Assembly (NCBI GenBank): GCA_020201035.1
Contig: JAIVHO010000031.1
Span: forward strand, 62,001-126,000
Direction: 5' to 3'
From: Bacteroidales bacterium
GTDB taxonomy: Bacteria > Bacteroidota > Bacteroidia > Bacteroidales > VadinHA17
Length of the DNA stretch: 64,000 nucleotides
Shown here piece by piece: positions 60,937 to 64,000 of the stretch. The translations under genes were made by a program, and so were the position numbers. Position 1 is the first letter of the stretch, and every line of letters starts with the position of its first letter. Under the pieces are notes generated by a model, which saw only the letters and a program-made list of their open reading frames with translations, did not search any database and was not told the origin of the DNA.

Positions 60937-62421
60937 GTGAAAAAGAAAATATGTAATATCATTTTAACGGCAGCTGTTCTGTTAGTTATACCAGCATTGC
61001 ATCTGGCAGCCCAGGATAATGAAAGACCTCTGCCTCCTCTTTTTACTCTTTTGACTGTTGATCCGCTTACAGGTAATACCATCCTTACGTGGACTCCCGG
61101 AGGATCACCCGATGTTGCAGGTTATGTCTTTTATGATTTCAGGGAAGGAGCAGGAGAGGCTTTTGACACAATCCGCATTCCTGCTCTGACATCATATACA
61201 GATACCAGATCCAATGCCTCGCTCTTCAGTGTATCATATTTTGTCGCTGCAATTGATTCCTCCGATAATATCAGTCCTCTATCAAACAGTCTCTCAACAA
61301 TATTTATTACGGCAGAGGTTGATTCCTGCATGCATGGCATTGACATTGAATGGACTCTCTGGAATGACCCTGAAAACCAGGCAAACTCCTACTCAATTCT
61401 CCAGAGCAGGGACGGTTCAACCTGGTCTTTAGCCGGGGAGGTTCAGGGCACAGTAAACTCATTTTTTCAATCAGAGATAGAATCAGGCTCTCATTACTGC
61501 TTCTATCTGGAAGCTGAACTGTCTGATGGAAACATAACCCGTTCAAACAGCGCATGCGCATTTGCATCTCTGGAGCGCAGGCCTGAATGGATAAACGGAG
61601 ATTTTGCAAAGGTGGATGAAAATCTGCTTACCCTCTCCTTTACCTATGATGATGAGTCTGAAATCACAAGGTTCAGGATTGAGGAAAGCCTCCGTCGGGA
61701 CGGGCCTTTTACTGAAACGGATATCCTGGAGGCTCCCGGCGGGAGAATATTACTGGAGAAAACTCCGGTACCTTTAAGACCTGTATACTACCGGGCAGTG
61801 GCATTAAACAGTTGTAATGAGGGAGTTACATTCTCCAATCCGGTTTCGCTGATACATCCAATAATAGATCAACAGGAAAACCTTCTCCTGATCAGTTGGA
61901 ACCGTTACCACGACTGGATAGGCGGAGTAGACCGCTATAATCTGTACAGGGATCATGGGGCAGGATTTACGGATATTGCAACTATTGACTCTGCTGATAC
62001 CATCTTTGCTGACAATATCCACAATTTCCAGTACCTGATTACAGCAGATTCGGTATGCTACTATGTAAAGGCATCAGAAGGGTTCAACCCTTATTTCACA
62101 GGTGCTGAAAGCGTTTCGCCAACTGTCTGCCTGGGATCCCCTGTAAAAATTTTTGCACCCACAGCATTCACCCCTGACGGAAACGGCCTGAACGAACTAT
62201 TCAGCCCCGTGCTCTCATTTACTCCTTCAGTCTACAGGCTGATAATACGGGATAAACGAGGTGCACTTATTTTTGAATCCTCTGATCACATGGAGTCATG
62301 GAACGGTACTGTTGGCGGACAAAGGCTACCTGAAGATATCTTTTTCTGGTTTCTTGAAGCAACAACCCCTGACGGTGCAATAATTAACAGACATGGGACG
62401 GTAACAATCATCCACAACTGA
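60937..62421 (+). CDS. secreted FnIII-like protein with T9SS type B (CHU_C / gliding motility-associated) C-terminal domain
   Basis: Signal peptide; C-terminal FAPTAFTPDGNGLNELFSPVLSFTPSVYRLIIRDKRGALIFESSDHMESWNGTVGGQRLPEDIFFWFLEA. Confidence 0.88.
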   Translation: MKKKICNIILTAAVLLVIPALHLAAQDNERPLPPLFTLLTVDPLTGNTILTWTPGGSPDVAGYVFYDFREGAGEAFDTIRIPALTSYTDTRSNASLFSVSYFVAAIDSSDNISPLSNSLSTIFITAEVDSCMHGIDIEWTLWNDPENQANSYSILQSRDGSTWSLAGEVQGTVNSFFQSEIESGSHYCFYLEAELSDGNITRSNSACAFASLERRPEWINGDFAKVDENLLTLSFTYDDESEITRFRIEESLRRDGPFTETDILEAPGGRILLEKTPVPLRPVYYRAVALNSCNEGVTFSNPVSLIHPIIDQQENLLLISWNRYHDWIGGVDRYNLYRDHGAGFTDIATIDSADTIFADNIHNFQYLITADSVCYYVKASEGFNPYFTGAESVSPTVCLGSPVKIFAPTAFTPDGNGLNELFSPVLSFTPSVYRLIIRDKRGALIFESSDHMESWNGTVGGQRLPEDIFFWFLEATTPDGAIINRHGTVTIIHN

Positions 62422-62456
62422 AAATCGGGTCGTGAACAATGTGCCTTAATAATCGC

Positions 62457-62464
62457 TATATTTG
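62457..62464 (+). promoter_or_regulatory. candidate -7 element (TATATTTG) upstream of relA/spoT
   Basis: TATATTTG 20 nt before ATG 62484. Confidence 0.35.
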
Positions 62465-62483
62465 CAATTAGCGTTTTGAGTAT

Positions 62484-64000
62484 ATGGCGAAGAAAGATCT
62501 TTTTACGGGAGAGGACATTGCGCTGATCAACCAGGAATTCGGTGACCTTATTGATAATCTTGTCAGATGTAATTCACCTGAGGACATCGACCTGATCACC
62601 AGAGCATTCAATCTGGCCAACAAGTCACATATGAATATGAGGCGTCGGTCAGGGGAACCCTATATTATACATCCGATCGAAGTTGCCAAGATAGTAAACA
62701 GGGAGATTGGCCTTGGAGCCAAATCCATTGCGGCAGCTCTCCTGCACGATGTTGTAGAGGATACCGAATATACGCTCGAAGATATCAATAAGCTGTTCGG
62801 TGAAAGGATAACCTCCATAATAGATGGTCTGACAAAAATTTCCGGCACATATAACAACGAAAACAACTCCCTACAGGCAGAAAATTTCAGGAAAATGTTA
62901 CTTACGCTCTCGGATGATCTGAGGGTTATACTTATCAAGACGGCTGACAGGTTGCATAATATGAGGACCCTTGATTCGCTGCCTGAAAGAAAAAAGATGA
63001 AGGTGGCAGGTGAAACTATCTATCTTTATGCTCCACTTGCTCACCGTCTTGGCCTCTTTGCAATAAAAACCGAACTGGAAGACCTGAGCCTTAAATACCG
63101 GCATCCCAGAATCTACGATGAGATTGCCCGTAAGATGAAACATGGAGAGAAGAAGAACCAGCTTATCATCAACCGGTTTTCCCTTCCTATCATTGAAAAG
63201 CTGGAAGCAGAAAAGATCTCATTCGACATAAACGGCAGACCAAAGTCTATTTACTCTGTCTGGAAAAAGATGCAGACAAAGAATGTTCCTTTTGAGGAGA
63301 TTTATGACATCCTTGCCGTAAGGATAGTATTTGATCCCGCTGAGAATATCTCTGAAAAATCTACATGCTGGAACATCTACTCCCTTATAACGGATATCTA
63401 CATGCCCAAGCCCGACAGGCTGAGGGACTGGATTTCAAGACCCAAGGCAAACGGATATGAAGCCCTCCATCTCACGGTAATGGGTCCGCACGGCAGGTGG
63501 GTTGAGGTACAGATACGAAGCAGACGGATGGATGAGTTTGCCGAGAGGGGTTATGCAGCCCACTGGAAATATAAAGGTGATACTGCCCAGGAAAACGAGC
63601 TGGACAAATGGATAAAAAAGATACGGGAGATGCTGGAAAACCCGAATCAGGATCCAATTGAGTTTCTGGATGAGTTCAAGATGAATCTCTTCTCTTCTGA
63701 AATCATGGTATTTACACCTAAGGGCAACATTATTACCCTCCCCAAGGGGGCCACAGCCCTTGATCTGGCATATGAAATTCATACAGAGATCGGAAATACA
63801 GCCATCGGTGCAAAGGTAAACTACAGGCTGATGCCTCTCTCCACTCCTCTGCAGAGTGGTGACCAGGTGGAAATTATTACAAGTGATAAATCCAAGCCTA
63901 CCTCCGACTGGCTCAACTATGTTACACTGGCAAAAGCCAAATCCTCTATAAGGCACTCGCTTAAAAAGGATAGTGATTACTTTGCCGGCAGGGGAAGGGA
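62484..64000 (+). CDS. RelA/SpoT family (p)ppGpp synthetase/hydrolase, truncated by window end
   Basis: Frame from ATG 62484 open to window end: GEPYIIHPIEVAKIV, ALLHDVVEDTEYT (HD), KTADRLHNMRTL, synthetase region GRWVEVQIRSRRMDEFAERGYAAHWKYK, TGS start. Confidence 0.95.
   Translation, partial: MAKKDLFTGEDIALINQEFGDLIDNLVRCNSPEDIDLITRAFNLANKSHMNMRRRSGEPYIIHPIEVAKIVNREIGLGAKSIAAALLHDVVEDTEYTLEDINKLFGERITSIIDGLTKISGTYNNENNSLQAENFRKMLLTLSDDLRVILIKTADRLHNMRTLDSLPERKKMKVAGETIYLYAPLAHRLGLFAIKTELEDLSLKYRHPRIYDEIARKMKHGEKKNQLIINRFSLPIIEKLEAEKISFDINGRPKSIYSVWKKMQTKNVPFEEIYDILAVRIVFDPAENISEKSTCWNIYSLITDIYMPKPDRLRDWISRPKANGYEALHLTVMGPHGRWVEVQIRSRRMDEFAERGYAAHWKYKGDTAQENELDKWIKKIREMLENPNQDPIEFLDEFKMNLFSSEIMVFTPKGNIITLPKGATALDLAYEIHTEIGNTAIGAKVNYRLMPLSTPLQSGDQVEIITSDKSKPTSDWLNYVTLAKAKSSIRHSLKKDSDYFAGRGR

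Noticed and set aside
60937-62421. Gliding-motility operon suggested by the CHU_C C-terminal domain
   Set aside because: The domain is a T9SS type B sorting signal on a single secreted protein; no gld/por genes are in the window.
1-64000. CRISPR array, prophage, transposon, restriction or toxin-antitoxin module
   Set aside because: No regularly spaced repeat arrays, integrase/transposase, phage structural or defence-family proteins were recognised in the ORFs.

Overview
This 64 kb window looks like an ordinary chromosomal segment of a Bacteroidota (probably Bacteroidales-like) genome. The support is gene content (RseC-RnfBCDGEA, OstA/SurA cluster, T9SS type B CHU_C protein, SiaC/DUF1987, DUF5063) and TTTG / TAnnTTTG promoter motifs. 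About 45 credible CDSs were read, plus one tRNA-Lys(TTT) and several intrinsic-terminator hairpins. Two CDSs are cut by the window ends and absent from the ORF track: an EamA/DMT transporter C-terminus at 3-248 and RelA/SpoT from 62484 to the right edge. I found no CRISPR array, prophage, transposase, restriction or toxin-antitoxin system. The observations most worth a second look are: (1) a dispersed hairpin-rich intergenic element in two copies (21573-21658, 29434-29546); (2) a 64-65 bp direct repeat of the tRNA-Lys 3' end plus its terminator, with copies 161 bp apart; (3) an in-frame 15-bp minisatellite encoding acidic pentapeptides inside a methyltransferase-like protein; (4) a seven-heme NapC/NirT-type cytochrome whose first heme site reads CX3CH; (5) a MerR regulator carrying the Wx9EH and ExHxxG motifs of CarH-type B12 photoreceptors; (6) several separate cases of duplicated gene 3' ends. 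I do not see a clearly delimited new multi-gene system. All family names come from reading motifs by eye; no database search was run.
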